Shown: positions 8,179 through 17,706, numbered from the stretch's first letter. The stretch: 64,000 nucleotides of DNA from Arthrobacter wenxiniae (GCF_013376105.1 NZ_JAAMFM010000019.1:1-64000); one strand, 5' to 3'. Numbers and translations: made by a program. The notes: generated by a model from the sequence alone, not told the origin.

Positions 8179-8907
8179 CTACTGCAACTGTGCCTCAATG
8201 GTGCGGGCGCTGGCGGCGAGCCGCGCGCCGATGGCGGCCGGATCCGCACTGGGCCCGAGCGACACCACGCAGATGGCCGCCGGCATGCCGCCCGGGATGT
8301 GGATGGGTGCGGCGATGGCGGAGACGCCGGGGAGGACCTCGTCGTGGCTGGTGGCGTACCCCGCGGCCCGGGCGGCGCGCGCTTCGGGGCGGTAGGGCAG
8401 GCCCGGAGCGAGCCGCGCCCAGGTCTCCTCGCTGATGGCGGACTGGATGGCGATGCCGGGCGCCCCGGAGCTGAAGGAGTGGCGCGTGCCCGGGCGTTGG
8501 GCCAGGGTGGCGCCGGAATGCCGCGGCTCCACGGTCAGGAGGGTGACGGAATCCCGGTGGTCCCACACGGCGATAAACGCCGTCATGGCCAGCTCGTTGG
8601 CCAGTTCGGTGAGTTCCGGGAGCGAGGCCGTCTGCAGGTCGCGGTTGACGCCCCGCGCGAGCGCCGCCAGCCCGGGACCTGCCTGGACACGGCCGGCGTC
8701 GTCCCTCATCAGGAGGGAGTGGTCCTCGAGCGTGCGCAGGATCCGGTAGGCGATGGAGCGGTGCACGCCCAGCGCCTCGGACAGCTCGGCGATGGTCAGG
8801 GGGGACTGGGCCTCGGCCAGGATTTCCAGTGCACGGATGCCGCGCGAAAGGGTTTGCGAGTGTGCCGGGACCTTCGCCGCGGCGTCGTTGGTTGAAGCAG
8901 TGCCCAC
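8179..8907 (-). CDS. IclR-family transcriptional regulator
   Basis: A 242-aa regulator. An N-terminal winged helix (RALEILAEA, TIAELSEALGVHRSIAYRILRTLE) is followed by a GAF-like effector domain with RHSFSSGAPGIAI and the C-terminal GYATSHDEVLPGVSAIAAP segment, both typical of IclR proteins. The start is GTG, with AAGGA about 10 bp upstream; nearby ATGs are out of frame. It is the last gene behind the permease and aldehyde dehydrogenase on the same strand, so it may respond to an aromatic intermediate. A strong hairpin (9027-9054) precedes it, so it may be expressed separately. Confidence 0.9.
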   Translation of the reverse strand: MGTASTNDAAAKVPAHSQTLSRGIRALEILAEAQSPLTIAELSEALGVHRSIAYRILRTLEDHSLLMRDDAGRVQAGPGLAALARGVNRDLQTASLPELTELANELAMTAFIAVWDHRDSVTLLTVEPRHSGATLAQRPGTRHSFSSGAPGIAIQSAISEETWARLAPGLPYRPEARAARAAGYATSHDEVLPGVSAIAAPIHIPGGMPAAICVVSLGPSADPAAIGARLAASARTIEAQLQ

Positions 8908-9026
8908 GTCATCATCCTTGTCAGGGACCGGCCGGCAGGCGGCGGCGCCTGCGGTTCCCAGCAGCCATTGTTCCGTATTTGGAAAGCCGGTTCAACTACT
9001 GAACTCCAGGCGGCCCAGCAGCTGCC

Positions 9027-9054
9027 GGGCGGCCCGACACCTGCCGGGCCGCCC
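9027..9054 (-). terminator. GC-rich hairpin downstream of the APC permease
   Basis: A perfect 10-bp stem (GGGCGGCCCG at 9027-9036, complement at 9045-9054) surrounds an 8-nt loop, 40 bp after the permease stop codon. No T-run follows, as is common for actinobacterial hairpin terminators. Confidence 0.6.
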
Positions 9055-9093
9055 GGGCCGCCCGGGATGGCGGCGACTGCGTTGCGGCAAGCC

Positions 9094-10596
9094 TCACTCG
9101 GATGCGTCCGGCGCCCCGCCGAAGCCGATGCCCGCGTACACGTCAGGGCGGGTGTTCTTCAGCCGAAGGCCCCACAGCAGGCCCGCGATGCCCGGGACAA
9201 CCACGATCGCCGGCAGGATGACCGAAAGCGGGGAGAAGCCCGTTGAACCGATCAGCAGGTTGAAATTGAGCACAATCAGCACGAACACGATACCCAGCGT
9301 GATGGCCGAAAGTGCCGGGGCGATCAGCCGGGTCCAGGCCGAATATTCGCCCGTGTGCTTGCGGAAGTAGCCGATCACCGCCACCGAGATCATCACGAGC
9401 AGCAGCACCAGGCCGAACGCGCCGGTGTTCGTCAGCCACGTAAAGAACGTCAGCACCGGGTACAGCGTCCCGAGATTGGATCCGGTGCCGGCGATCGCGA
9501 AAATAACCAGCATGGCAAGGGCCACCCCGGACTGGACGAGGGATCCGGCCACCGGGGCATGGCGCCGGTTGACGCGGGCCAGGGACCGGGGAAGGACGCC
9601 CTCGCGGCCGAGTGAGAACGCATAACGGGCCACGGCGTTGTGGAAGGCAATGAGTGCGGCCAGCAGGCTGGTCACGAACAGCACCTGGGCGATGTCCGAG
9701 ACAACGGTGGCACCGTGGGCCGTGAGGAAGTTGAAGAGCAGGTCCGGGCCCTGCTTCTGGGACTCGGCGATGATTTTGTCCGGTCCTGTGCCGATCATCA
9801 TGGCCCATGAGGAGACAGCGTAGAACACCGAGATGATCCCGACGGCGATGAAGGTGGCCCGTGCGATGGAGCGCTTCGGGTCCTTCGCCTCCTCGCTATA
9901 GATCGCGGCGGACTCGAAGCCCATGAAGGCAGCCATGCTGAATGACAATGCGGCGCCCACGCTGGCCGTGAAAAGGTCCGACGGCGCGAGGCCGGCGCCG
10001 CTGACACCCTCCGGATGGACGGCGAAGGAGATGACGTCGTAAACGATGACCGCCAGGAACTCGCCGACCACGAGCACGCCGATCACCTTGGCTGAGAGGT
10101 CGACCTTGTTCACGCCAAGCCACCCGACAACCACAAAGCCAACGAGCGCCGCGGCCCACCATGGGATGTTGGTGCCGAGCTTGCCGTTGATGAATGACGC
10201 CAGTGCGAACCCGAACAGACCGTAGATGCCCACCTGCATGGCGTTGTAGGAAATCAACGCCACCCAGGCCGCCCCGACGCCCGCCGCCCGCCCGATGCCC
10301 TGGGCGATGTAGGCGTAGAACGCCCCCGCGTTGCGGATGTGCGAACTCATGGCCGCATAGCCGACGGCGAACAGGGCCAGGCACACCCCCAGCACGACGA
10401 AGGAAAGCGGGACACCCATATTGGCGCTGACCGCGAAGTTGCTCGGCACGCCGCCACCGACCACCGTCAGGGGGGCGGAGGCGGCGATGATCATGAAGAC
10501 GAGCGCGGGCACACCGAGCGTCCGCTTGCTCAATCCTTTGCTGGGCCCGGTGCCGGCGACGCTGTGGCCGACGGGAAGGGTTTGTTCGTGTGACAT
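9094..10596 (-). CDS. APC-family amino acid/amine permease
   Basis: A 500-aa integral membrane protein of the amino acid-polyamine-organocation superfamily with about 12 hydrophobic helices. The first is VFMIIAASAPLTVVGGG, with a conserved glycine-rich start. The segment GFESAAIYSEEAKDPKRSIARA is the family's hallmark cytoplasmic motif. It probably imports an amino acid or biogenic amine by cation symport. The ATG at 10596 is preferred to an upstream in-frame ATG, because that one is part of the GGAGG ribosome-binding site 5 bp before it. Its place between the aldehyde dehydrogenase and IclR genes suggests it brings in the amine or aromatic substrate of this island. Confidence 0.9.
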   Translation of the reverse strand: MSHEQTLPVGHSVAGTGPSKGLSKRTLGVPALVFMIIAASAPLTVVGGGVPSNFAVSANMGVPLSFVVLGVCLALFAVGYAAMSSHIRNAGAFYAYIAQGIGRAAGVGAAWVALISYNAMQVGIYGLFGFALASFINGKLGTNIPWWAAALVGFVVVGWLGVNKVDLSAKVIGVLVVGEFLAVIVYDVISFAVHPEGVSGAGLAPSDLFTASVGAALSFSMAAFMGFESAAIYSEEAKDPKRSIARATFIAVGIISVFYAVSSWAMMIGTGPDKIIAESQKQGPDLLFNFLTAHGATVVSDIAQVLFVTSLLAALIAFHNAVARYAFSLGREGVLPRSLARVNRRHAPVAGSLVQSGVALAMLVIFAIAGTGSNLGTLYPVLTFFTWLTNTGAFGLVLLLVMISVAVIGYFRKHTGEYSAWTRLIAPALSAITLGIVFVLIVLNFNLLIGSTGFSPLSVILPAIVVVPGIAGLLWGLRLKNTRPDVYAGIGFGGAPDASE

Positions 10597-10729
10597 TAAA
10601 ACCTCCATTGGGAGAATAAAGATACCTCTAGCGTGTCAGGGATCACAGCCGTCGGTTTGTTGCTGACGGCACCGGCGTTGTCTACCCGTGCAGATATTTC
10701 TCCCGCCCCGCGGTTCCGGGAATGACGCA

Positions 10730-10779
10730 GGAGGCTGCCGGGCCGCCGCCGCGCATGCGGCAGCGGCCCGGCAGCCTCC
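10730..10779 (-). terminator. Long hairpin terminator after the aldehyde dehydrogenase gene
   Basis: A perfect 17-bp stem (10730-10746 pairs with 10763-10779) surrounds a 16-nt loop that can itself form a 5-bp stem. It begins 11 bp after the stop codon of the dehydrogenase and lacks a T-run. It should separate that transcript from the permease gene. Confidence 0.8.
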
Positions 10780-10790
10780 CTGACCGGCGA

Positions 10791-12200
10791 TCAGCCGTTG
10801 ATGACCTGCGGCACGCCGAGGGCCTTGAGCCCTTCGACGCCGAACTCAAGTCCGTAGCCGGACTGCTTGGCGCCGCCGAAGGGGACGCGGGGGTCCACGG
10901 CGCCGTGCTTGTTGATCCACACGGTCCCGGCCTCGATGCGCGCCGCCACGGCGCGGGCCCGGGCGGGGTCGGAGGACCAGACGGAGGCGCCGAGGCCGAC
11001 GTCGAGCGCGTTGGCCATGGCCACCGCCTCGTCGACGGAGCTGTAGCGGATGATCGGCAGGGCCGGGCCGAACTGTTCCTGCGCGACGAGCGGGTTGCTG
11101 TTGTCAATGTCCGCAATGAGGGTGGTGGGGTAGAAGTAGCCGGGCTGCCCCGCCTCCGGGTTTCCACCCAGGAGCACCCGCGCGCCGGAGTCCTTGGCTG
11201 CCTGCACCAGGCGGGAGACGATCTCGAACTGTGCCTTGTTTTGCAGCGGGCCGAGCACGTTGTTCTCGTCCAGGCCCACGCCCATGGGCATGGCGGCGGC
11301 GACTTTCGTGAGGGCCTCGCAGACCGCGTCGTAAATGTCGTCGTGGACGTAGAGGCGCTTGAGGGCGGCGCAGGTCTGGCCGGTGTTGATGAACGCGCCC
11401 CAGAACAGGTCCTCCGCGATGGCCGCCGGATCGGCGTCCGGGAGCACGATCCCGGCGTCGTTGCCGCCCAGTTCCAGGGTGAGCCGCTTCACGGTGTCCG
11501 CGGACGATCGGATGATGGCCTTGCCCGTGGCGGTCGAGCCCGTGAACATGACCTTGCCGATTGCGGGGTGTTCGGCCAGGCGGGCGCCGACCTCCCGGCC
11601 GCCGCAGATGACGGAGAGGATGCCCTCGGGCAGTTCCTGGTTGATGACGTTGACCAGGGCCAGGACGCTCAGGGGGGTGTATTCGGAGGGCTTGATGACC
11701 ACGGCGTTGCCCATGCGCAGGGCCGGGGCGAGCTGCCAGACCGAGATCATCATGGGCCAGTTCCACGGGCCGATCGCGCCGACGACGCCGATGGGGCGGT
11801 AGTGGAGTTCGGCGTGCGTTTCGCCGTCGTCCACCACAGTCTCCGTGGACAGTTCGGTCGCTGCTGCGGCGCGCAGCCACGCGGCGCAGGCGCCCACCTC
11901 GAACCGGGCGTTGGGGCCGTTGAGCGGCTTGCCCTGCTCGCGGGAAAGCAGCACGGCCAGTGCCTCGGAGGAACGTTCGACGGCGTCTGCCGCCCGCAGG
12001 AGGGCGGCGCTGCGGGCCTCGTGGCCCAGGGCCGCCCAGGCGGGCTGGGCGGCGGCGGCGGCGGCGATGGCGCGTTCCAGGTCCTCGACGGTGTGCACGG
12101 GGGCTTCCCCGACGGGCTCGCCCGTGGCGGGATCCAGCAGCGTCCGGGTTGTGCCGGAAGCCGGTGATGTGGCGGTGAGGATGCTGGCGTACGTTTCCAT
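10791..12200 (-). CDS. Aldehyde dehydrogenase (probable arylacetaldehyde dehydrogenase)
   Basis: A 469-aa NAD(P)-dependent aldehyde dehydrogenase. The catalytic Cys is in NTGQTCAALKR, the general-base Glu is in LELGGNDAG, and the cofactor loop is FTGSTATGKA. The ATG at 12200 has GCGGAG upstream; a 61-residue upstream extension of the frame is rejected. Substrate is inferred from context: an AraC/FeaR-type activator lies directly upstream and a TPQ amine oxidase beyond it. It therefore probably oxidises (4-hydroxy)phenylacetaldehyde to the arylacetate, like FeaB in enteric bacteria. The sequence alone would only support a general aldehyde dehydrogenase. Confidence 0.85.
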   Translation of the reverse strand: METYASILTATSPASGTTRTLLDPATGEPVGEAPVHTVEDLERAIAAAAAAQPAWAALGHEARSAALLRAADAVERSSEALAVLLSREQGKPLNGPNARFEVGACAAWLRAAAATELSTETVVDDGETHAELHYRPIGVVGAIGPWNWPMMISVWQLAPALRMGNAVVIKPSEYTPLSVLALVNVINQELPEGILSVICGGREVGARLAEHPAIGKVMFTGSTATGKAIIRSSADTVKRLTLELGGNDAGIVLPDADPAAIAEDLFWGAFINTGQTCAALKRLYVHDDIYDAVCEALTKVAAAMPMGVGLDENNVLGPLQNKAQFEIVSRLVQAAKDSGARVLLGGNPEAGQPGYFYPTTLIADIDNSNPLVAQEQFGPALPIIRYSSVDEAVAMANALDVGLGASVWSSDPARARAVAARIEAGTVWINKHGAVDPRVPFGGAKQSGYGLEFGVEGLKALGVPQVING

Positions 12201-12413
12201 GAAAACTCCGCTTCGAGTCGGTGGGTGAAATGCGTTCGGCTGTTGCCGTGGGTGTGTCCAGTCTCTCCGGCCGCCGTCCGCCTGTCTTGTCATTCCGCGA
12301 ATGCCAGTTGGCCGCGGGCGAACGGGGCCGCCGTGGAGGGGGTGGGTGTCACATATTGCCTCTGAAAGGACGTTACGGGCCAAGGGAAAAAGCGGCGGTT
12401 GGGGGCGCGGCGC

Positions 12414-13457
12414 TCATGACGCCGACTGCGTTCGCGGTGCCGGCCGGCGGTAGCTGCTGGGCGGCTCGCCAAAGGCGGCCCGGAAAATGCGGCTGAAGTG
12501 GGCGGCGTCGACAAAGCCCCAGCGGGCGGCAATGGCGCTGACCGCGCGATGCGCCTGGAGCGGATCGCGCAGTTCACGCCGGCAATTCTCCAGCCGCCGC
12601 GTGCGGATCCACTGCGCCACCGTGGTGCCCGCCTCCTGGAAGACGTTGTGCAGGTGGCGGGTGGAAATGAAGTGCGCGGCCGCAACACTGGCGGGGGAAA
12701 GGGCGGGATCGGCCAGGTTGGCCTCAATGAAGCGGCGGATCCGGCCTAACAGTTCAGCGTGAGGGTGTTCCGTGTTGTCCGGGCGCCGGTCAAGCTCGGA
12801 GGCAAACATGGTGCTGAGCAGGTCCACCGTGTTGTGCGCCAGCCGGTGCCCGCTGGGCCCGGAGAGGACCTCGAGATTTTCGGCCAGTTGGGTCATGAAG
12901 GGGCTGATCATCCGGCCCAGGCCCTGGTCGGCGGCCATGCGCGTCGCGGTAAGTGCGCCCACGGAGCCGGCCGGCAGGTCCAGGGCGTCGTGCGGGAACA
13001 TGAGCACCAGGGTGCGGAAATCGGACTCGAAGGCCAGCGTGTAGGGGCGGTGCGTGTCATACACGGCCAGGTCCCCGGGGCGCAGGACGGCCTCGCGGTT
13101 GTCCTGGACCAGGATCGCGGTGCCGGCCAGCTGCAGGTTGAGCTTGAAGTACAGCCTGTCGGAGCGTGCGATCAGCGACGGGGTCCGGTGCACGCTGTGC
13201 CCCGTGGCCGTGACCTCCACGATGGACAACTCGTCCAGAAGCCGGGAACGGAGCCTGCCGTGGAAGTTGGAGGGGTCGCTGGAGCGGACATGGAGCGGGA
13301 CGAACGATTCCGAAATGAGGTCGTGCCAGTCGGCGAAGGAATGGGCCACGGCCGTCTGGACGGCGTCCGCCGTGCCGGCGTCGGCCGGGATGGCGGGGGC
13401 GGCCGGGATGGCGGGGGCGGCCGCCGTGGGGAATCTGGTGGCGGGGAAGGCGGTCAT
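12414..13457 (-). CDS. AraC-family transcriptional activator (FeaR-like)
   Basis: A 347-aa regulator. The N-terminal half is an AraC-binding-like effector domain (LRPGDLAVYDTHRPY, FRTLVLMFPHDAL) of the type found in FeaR. The C-terminal 100 residues are a double helix-turn-helix (ISTRHLHNVFQEAG, IAARWGFVDAAHFSRIFRAAFG). The ATG at 13457 is preferred to a 49-residue extension that reads as non-coding. Near the N-terminus is a short Pro/Ala/Ile repeat (PAIPA twice). In enteric bacteria FeaR activates both the amine oxidase and the aldehyde dehydrogenase. The same role is likely here because it lies between those two genes. Confidence 0.88.
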   Translation of the reverse strand: MTAFPATRFPTAAAPAIPAAPAIPADAGTADAVQTAVAHSFADWHDLISESFVPLHVRSSDPSNFHGRLRSRLLDELSIVEVTATGHSVHRTPSLIARSDRLYFKLNLQLAGTAILVQDNREAVLRPGDLAVYDTHRPYTLAFESDFRTLVLMFPHDALDLPAGSVGALTATRMAADQGLGRMISPFMTQLAENLEVLSGPSGHRLAHNTVDLLSTMFASELDRRPDNTEHPHAELLGRIRRFIEANLADPALSPASVAAAHFISTRHLHNVFQEAGTTVAQWIRTRRLENCRRELRDPLQAHRAVSAIAARWGFVDAAHFSRIFRAAFGEPPSSYRRPAPRTQSAS

Positions 13458-13671
13458 GGGCAAAAATCCCTGGGGGTGCGAGTGCCTGTGAGGCGGGAGG
13501 TTGCCGGCCGCCGTGGGCCGCGCGGGGACGCTGACGGCACCCGGGCGAAACTGTGGCGGACAACACTTTTTCATCACTTTAGCGGCTGGTGCGACCCCTG
13601 TCACTTATTTTCGACAATTGGCGAATAACCCGCCCACTGTTGTTGGAGATGACCACCTCCTTTGAGCGTTT

Positions 13672-14298
13672 TCAGGCGTCGTTTTCTCCAACCTCACCGC
13701 GGGCGGGGACGGGGCGGAGGAGGGTGAGGTAGGCGTCCAGGGCGGCGTCCAGCTGGGCTGGCAGGTGTTCCCCGGGGGACATGGCCGCGACGATTTGGGC
13801 CCCAAGCAGCATGCTCATCAATTGGTTCACAATGTCTTCTTCGCCGACGGCGGCGGTGACTTCCCCGCGGTCCCGGGCCTCGCGGAGGTGTCCCTGCAGC
13901 GCGGCGCGCCACTGGTTCATGGAGGTTTCGTGCAGCTCGGCCTTGGCGGGGTCGGTCAGGGCCTTCTGCCAAAAGGGGATGACGATCCTGGCCTCGTTGA
14001 TGCGGTCCTCGTCCAGCGGCAGCACCTCCTGGCAGAAGGCGCGCAGCGCCTCCAGCCCCGCCTTGCCGGCGGACCTGCCGGCAATGCGCTGGTTGGTCCG
14101 GTTGAAGACGTGGCCAAAGGCAAAGGTGATCAGATCATCCTTCGTGGGGAAGTAGGGCTTCAGCGCGCCGTTGGCGAAGCCGGCCTCGAGGGCGATTTCG
14201 CGCATCGTGGCACCCTCGATCCCGTGCCGGGCAATGATCCGCCAGGTGGCGTCCACCAGTTCAATCCGACGCTGGTCGTGGTCGACAATCTTGGGCAC
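13672..14298 (-). CDS. TetR-family transcriptional regulator
   Basis: A 208-aa repressor-type protein. The N-terminal DNA-binding domain includes TWRIIARHGIEGATMREIALEAG and the turn YFPTKDDLI, followed by a helical ligand-binding domain of the BetI-like kind. The GTG at 14298 is used: AGGAGA lies 7 bp upstream, whereas the open frame's first ATG lies 60 bp further up. It is divergent from the amine oxidase gene. The inverted repeat at 14371-14392 in the shared gap is its most probable operator, so it likely represses amine oxidation when no amine is present. Confidence 0.88.
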   Translation of the reverse strand: MPKIVDHDQRRIELVDATWRIIARHGIEGATMREIALEAGFANGALKPYFPTKDDLITFAFGHVFNRTNQRIAGRSAGKAGLEALRAFCQEVLPLDEDRINEARIVIPFWQKALTDPAKAELHETSMNQWRAALQGHLREARDRGEVTAAVGEEDIVNQLMSMLLGAQIVAAMSPGEHLPAQLDAALDAYLTLLRPVPARGEVGENDA

Positions 14299-14347
14299 TG
14301 AAGTTCTCCTGGTGGGCCGTGTCGGCAAACAAATGGGGACGGACCCC

Positions 14348-14376
14348 TTGTGATGCATCTTACGTGTGGGTATTCT
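14348..14376 (+). promoter_or_regulatory. Promoter of the copper amine oxidase gene
   Basis: TTGTGA (14348-14353) and TATTCT (14371-14376) are spaced by exactly 17 bp, a good sigma-70-like match. Transcription would begin near 14383, giving a leader of about 72 nt before the ATG at 14455. Confidence 0.6.
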
Positions 14377-14392
14377 CTACATTCATAGAATA
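14371..14392. promoter_or_regulatory. Inverted repeat over the amine oxidase promoter
   Basis: TATTCT at 14371 and its exact complement AGAATA at 14387 are separated by 10 bp. The site covers the -10 hexamer and the expected transcription start, so a bound protein would block transcription. The divergent TetR gene is the nearest candidate. Confidence 0.5.
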
Positions 14393-14454
14393 AAAAAATG
14401 TGGGCTGGCGCACGCCGGCCATCCCACTTCGGAAAGCCACTGGAAAGAGAAGCC

Positions 14455-16431
14455 ATGACAGCCGCCACCGTCACCGACGTTGCCCCCCACTCACTGGCCA
14501 GCGCCGCGGAAATCACCGCAGTGCGCGACATCCTGCACAGGGAAGGGCTGCTGGGGGAGTCGGCGCGCATCGCCTACCTCGGCCTGCTCGACCCGCCCCG
14601 CGGACAGCAGGAGGACGCGCCGGTGAACCGCCGTTTCCGGGTGTTCCTGCACGACGTCGCCGGCGCCGCCCCCAGGGACGCGGTGGTCTCCGTGACCCGC
14701 GGAACCGTGGAATCCACCGTCGAGCTTGACACCGCGGTCACGGGCGAGCTTCCCGTGCTGGCGGAGGAGTTCGAGGTTGTGGAGGAAATCCTGGCCAGCC
14801 ATCCCGACTGGCTCAGGGCACTGGAGGCCCGCAACCTCGACGTCGCCAACGTCCGCGTGGCCCCGCTCTCCGCCGGCGTCTTCGAGTACCAGGAGGAAAA
14901 GGGCCGCCGCATCCTGCGCGGGCTGGCCTTCGTCCAGGACTTCCCCGAGGACAGCCCGTGGGCGCACCCGGTGGACGGCCTCGTGGCGTACGTGGACGTG
15001 ACCGGCAAAACGGTCGACTCCGTGCTGGACTACGGCGTGGTCCCCGTCCCCGCCGAGCACGGCAACTACACCGACCCGGAGCTGACCGGGCCGATGCGGG
15101 AAACGCAAAAGCCCATCAGCATCACCCAGCCCGAGGGGCCCAGCTTCACCGTCACCGGCGGCAACCACGTTGAGTGGGAGAAGTGGAGCCTGGACGTGGG
15201 CTTCGACGCGCGCGAAGGCGTGATCCTGCACAACCTGGCGTTCGACGACGGCGGGCGCCGGCGCTCCATCATCAAGCGCGCCTCGATCGCCGAGATGGTG
15301 GTGCCCTACGGCGACCCCTCCCCGGTGCGGTCCTGGCAGAACTACTTTGACACGGGCGAATACCTGGTGGGCCAGTACGCCAACTCGCTGGAACTGGGCT
15401 GCGACTGCCTCGGCGAGATCACCTACCTGAGCCCGGTCATCGGCGACGCCTTCGGCAACCCGCGCGAGATCCGCAACGGCATCTGCATGCACGAGGAGGA
15501 CTGGTCCATCCTCTCCAAGCACTCCGACCTGTGGACCGGGATCGACTACACGCGCCGCAACCGGCGCCTGGTGGTCTCCTTCTTCACCACCATCGGCAAC
15601 TACGACTACGGCTTCTACTGGTACCTCTACCTGGACGGCACCATCGAGTTCGAGGCCAAGGCCACCGGCGTGGTCTTCACCAGCGCCTACCCCGGCAAGG
15701 GCTACCCCTACGCCTCGGAACTGGCCCCGGGCCTGGGCGCGCCGTACCACCAGCACCTGTTCGGGGCGCGCCTGGACATGGCCCTGGACGGCTTCGCCAA
15801 CCGTGTCGAGGAGGAGGAAGTGGTGCGCGTCCCCATGGGCGAGGGCAATGAGCGCGGCAACGCGTTCACCCGCAAGCGGACCGTCCTGGCCAGGGAGTCC
15901 GACGCCGTTCGCGAGGCGGACATGCGCGCCGGGAGGACCTGGGTGGTCACCAACCCGGCGTCCCTGAACCGGCTCGGCGAGCCCGTGGGCTACAAGCTGC
16001 ACCCCCAGGGCCAGCCCATGCTGCTGGCCGATCCGGCCTCCTCCGTGGCCCGGCGCGCGGCCTTTGCGACGAAGGACCTCTGGGTCACCCGCTTCGCGGA
16101 CGACGAGCGCTACCCGACCGGGGACTTCGTCAACCAGCATGGTGGCGGGGCCGGCCTGCCGGCGTACATCGAGGCGGACCGTGACCTGGACGGCCAGGAC
16201 ATCGTCCTTTGGCACACGTTCGGGCTGACGCACTTCCCGCGCGTGGAGGACTGGCCAATCATGCCCGTCGACTCCGTGGGGTTCAAGCTGCGCCCCGAGG
16301 GCTTCTTTGACCGCAGCCCCGTGCTTGATGTGCCGGCCAGCCGCAAGGGCGGGCACGGGGCCGCGGGCCAGGCGGATCATCACGCCGGCGACCAGGGCGG
16401 GGCCGACGGTGGCGATCACTGCCACTGCTGA
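14455..16431 (+). CDS. Copper-containing primary amine oxidase (TPQ enzyme)
   Basis: A 658-aa quinoprotein that oxidises primary aromatic amines (phenethylamine or tyramine type) to aldehydes, releasing ammonia and H2O2. The residue that becomes topaquinone is Tyr383 in the motif GNYDYG. The catalytic base is Asp299 (YFDTGEY), and the copper ligands are His432, His434 (YHQHLFG) and His593 (GLTHFPR). Each is one more than the published number in Arthrobacter globiformis phenylethylamine oxidase (382, 298, 431, 433, 592), so alignment is gap-free to that point. The start is the ATG at 14455, 6 bp after AGAGA. The C-terminus is long and rich in Gly, His and Asp, ending DHCHC. The product feeds the neighbouring aldehyde dehydrogenase. 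Confidence 0.96.
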   Translation: MTAATVTDVAPHSLASAAEITAVRDILHREGLLGESARIAYLGLLDPPRGQQEDAPVNRRFRVFLHDVAGAAPRDAVVSVTRGTVESTVELDTAVTGELPVLAEEFEVVEEILASHPDWLRALEARNLDVANVRVAPLSAGVFEYQEEKGRRILRGLAFVQDFPEDSPWAHPVDGLVAYVDVTGKTVDSVLDYGVVPVPAEHGNYTDPELTGPMRETQKPISITQPEGPSFTVTGGNHVEWEKWSLDVGFDAREGVILHNLAFDDGGRRRSIIKRASIAEMVVPYGDPSPVRSWQNYFDTGEYLVGQYANSLELGCDCLGEITYLSPVIGDAFGNPREIRNGICMHEEDWSILSKHSDLWTGIDYTRRNRRLVVSFFTTIGNYDYGFYWYLYLDGTIEFEAKATGVVFTSAYPGKGYPYASELAPGLGAPYHQHLFGARLDMALDGFANRVEEEEVVRVPMGEGNERGNAFTRKRTVLARESDAVREADMRAGRTWVVTNPASLNRLGEPVGYKLHPQGQPMLLADPASSVARRAAFATKDLWVTRFADDERYPTGDFVNQHGGGAGLPAYIEADRDLDGQDIVLWHTFGLTHFPRVEDWPIMPVDSVGFKLRPEGFFDRSPVLDVPASRKGGHGAAGQADHHAGDQGGADGGDHCHC

Positions 16432-16894
16432 CACGCGGAAGCGCGTCAGTCCCGTGCGGCGGGCGGGGTTCCCGGCCCGCCTGTGCGCCGCCGTCGCCCT
16501 GGGCTCCGTCGGCGTACACGCCTGGATGGCGTGGGAGCACCGCGCCATGCCGTGGGAGGGCGCGCTCATGCTCCTGATGGCCGCTGCCTGCCTGCCGTGC
16601 GCCGTTTTCGTGTGGCGCCGCGGCCACGAGCGGTCCGTTCAGCTGCTCTTCGTGATGGCCTTGGCCATGGTGGCCGTGCACGCCGTCCTGCTCCTGGCGC
16701 CGGGCTCCACGGCCGGGCGCGGCCACGGAGGAATGGACCCCATGGGCGCCATGGGAACCATGGGCGGGAGCATGGCCGGCGTCGTGATGCAGCCGGCCCC
16801 GATGCTGGGCGTCATCGCCCTGGAGCTGGCCGTGGCGATGCTTGCGGCATGGGCCATGCGGCGCTCGCGGGCCTGCGGGGGGCAGCCCGCCTGA
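16409..16894 (+). CDS. Small Met/His-rich membrane protein overlapping the amine oxidase gene
   Basis: A 161-aa protein with four predicted membrane helices ([71 protein letters not shown]). Between helices 3 and 4 is a loop rich in Met, Gly and His (residues [18 protein letters not shown]). I do not recognise a named family. The probable GTG at 16409 overlaps the last 23 bp of the amine oxidase gene, so translation is likely coupled; a later GTG at 16454 is possible. Met-rich extracytoplasmic loops commonly bind Cu(I). A role in copper supply to the oxidase is therefore my inference, not something shown. Confidence 0.65.
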   Translation: MAITATADTRKRVSPVRRAGFPARLCAAVALGSVGVHAWMAWEHRAMPWEGALMLLMAAACLPCAVFVWRRGHERSVQLLFVMALAMVAVHAVLLLAPGSTAGRGHGGMDPMGAMGTMGGSMAGVVMQPAPMLGVIALELAVAMLAAWAMRRSRACGGQPA

Positions 16895-16991
16895 GCTGTT
16901 CTGCGTCCCGCCCGGCGCGGGCAGTGCGCAGGACACTGTCATGCGCACGGCTGGGGGCGCCCGTCGCGCAATACAGGATGCCCCGGGCGGC

Positions 16992-17693
16992 TCACACCAG
17001 CGGCCACGGGTAGCGCATGCCGGTGGCGTCTTCCGGCAGCACGCCCTCGCGGAGCAGGCGCCGGGCCCTTCGCTCCAGGGCGGCGAGCTCGCCGCCGTCG
17101 AGCAGTCCGGCGAGCTCCGGCGGCGCCCCCTCGGCAAGCGGCGCAATGTCCGCCAGCAGGTCCGCCGGGATTGGCTCGCCCGCGAAGTCCCAGATCACGG
17201 TCCGCAATTTATTGCTGGCGGCAAAGCACAGGCCGTTGTCAATGCCCCAGATGTGCCCGCCGGGGCCGCGCAGCACGTGCCCGCTCTTCCGGTCGGTGTT
17301 GTTGGCCAGGGCGTCGAACAAGGCGATCCGTGCCAGCTCCGGATGGGTCTGCGGCGCATCCGCGTACAAAGTGAAGTAGTGCACGCCCGGGTCGGCTTCG
17401 ATGAACCACTGGAGGGAACCGGACCCCAGCGGCGGGTCTTCCCGGATCACCGTTGGCGGCACGATGCCCCAGCGCAGCGCCTCGCTGAGCAGGTAGGCCG
17501 CGCGCTCCCGCCGGTAAAGCCCCGGTTCAAAATCAGCCAAGGGCCGCTCCCCGGCCTCCGGCTTGTAGATCGCGTAGGCGCAGTCGCCCTCGGCGGACAG
17601 CCGGGCCAGGAAGGTCGCGTTGCTGCTGTTGGCAATGCGGCCCACCAGTTCCACCGCGCCCTCTTCCAGCAGCCTCAGCTCCCGCGCGGACAC
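16992..17693 (-). CDS. SCO1664-family protein (PI3/4-kinase-like fold)
   Basis: A 233-aa protein of the actinobacterial SCO1664 family, which resembles phosphoinositide-kinase/HipA catalytic cores. It has a nucleotide-binding-type Lys (YAIYKPEAGERPL), the catalytic-loop-like DALANNTDRKSGH, and a metal-site-like WGIDNGLCF. Its substrate is unknown. The GTG at 17693 follows a GGGAG box and lies 13 bp after the phosphomutase gene, with which it forms a conserved actinobacterial pair. The DUF3090 gene that often accompanies them is not seen here. A 92-residue upstream extension overlapping the phosphomutase is rejected. Confidence 0.85.
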   Translation of the reverse strand: MSARELRLLEEGAVELVGRIANSSNATFLARLSAEGDCAYAIYKPEAGERPLADFEPGLYRRERAAYLLSEALRWGIVPPTVIREDPPLGSGSLQWFIEADPGVHYFTLYADAPQTHPELARIALFDALANNTDRKSGHVLRGPGGHIWGIDNGLCFAASNKLRTVIWDFAGEPIPADLLADIAPLAEGAPPELAGLLDGGELAALERRARRLLREGVLPEDATGMRYPWPLV

Positions 17694-17706
17694 GCCGACT
17701 CCCGGT

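Noticed and set aside
14491-16569. 692-aa frame antisense to the amine oxidase
   Set aside because: Pure shadow of the oxidase gene, whose active-site residues align without gaps.
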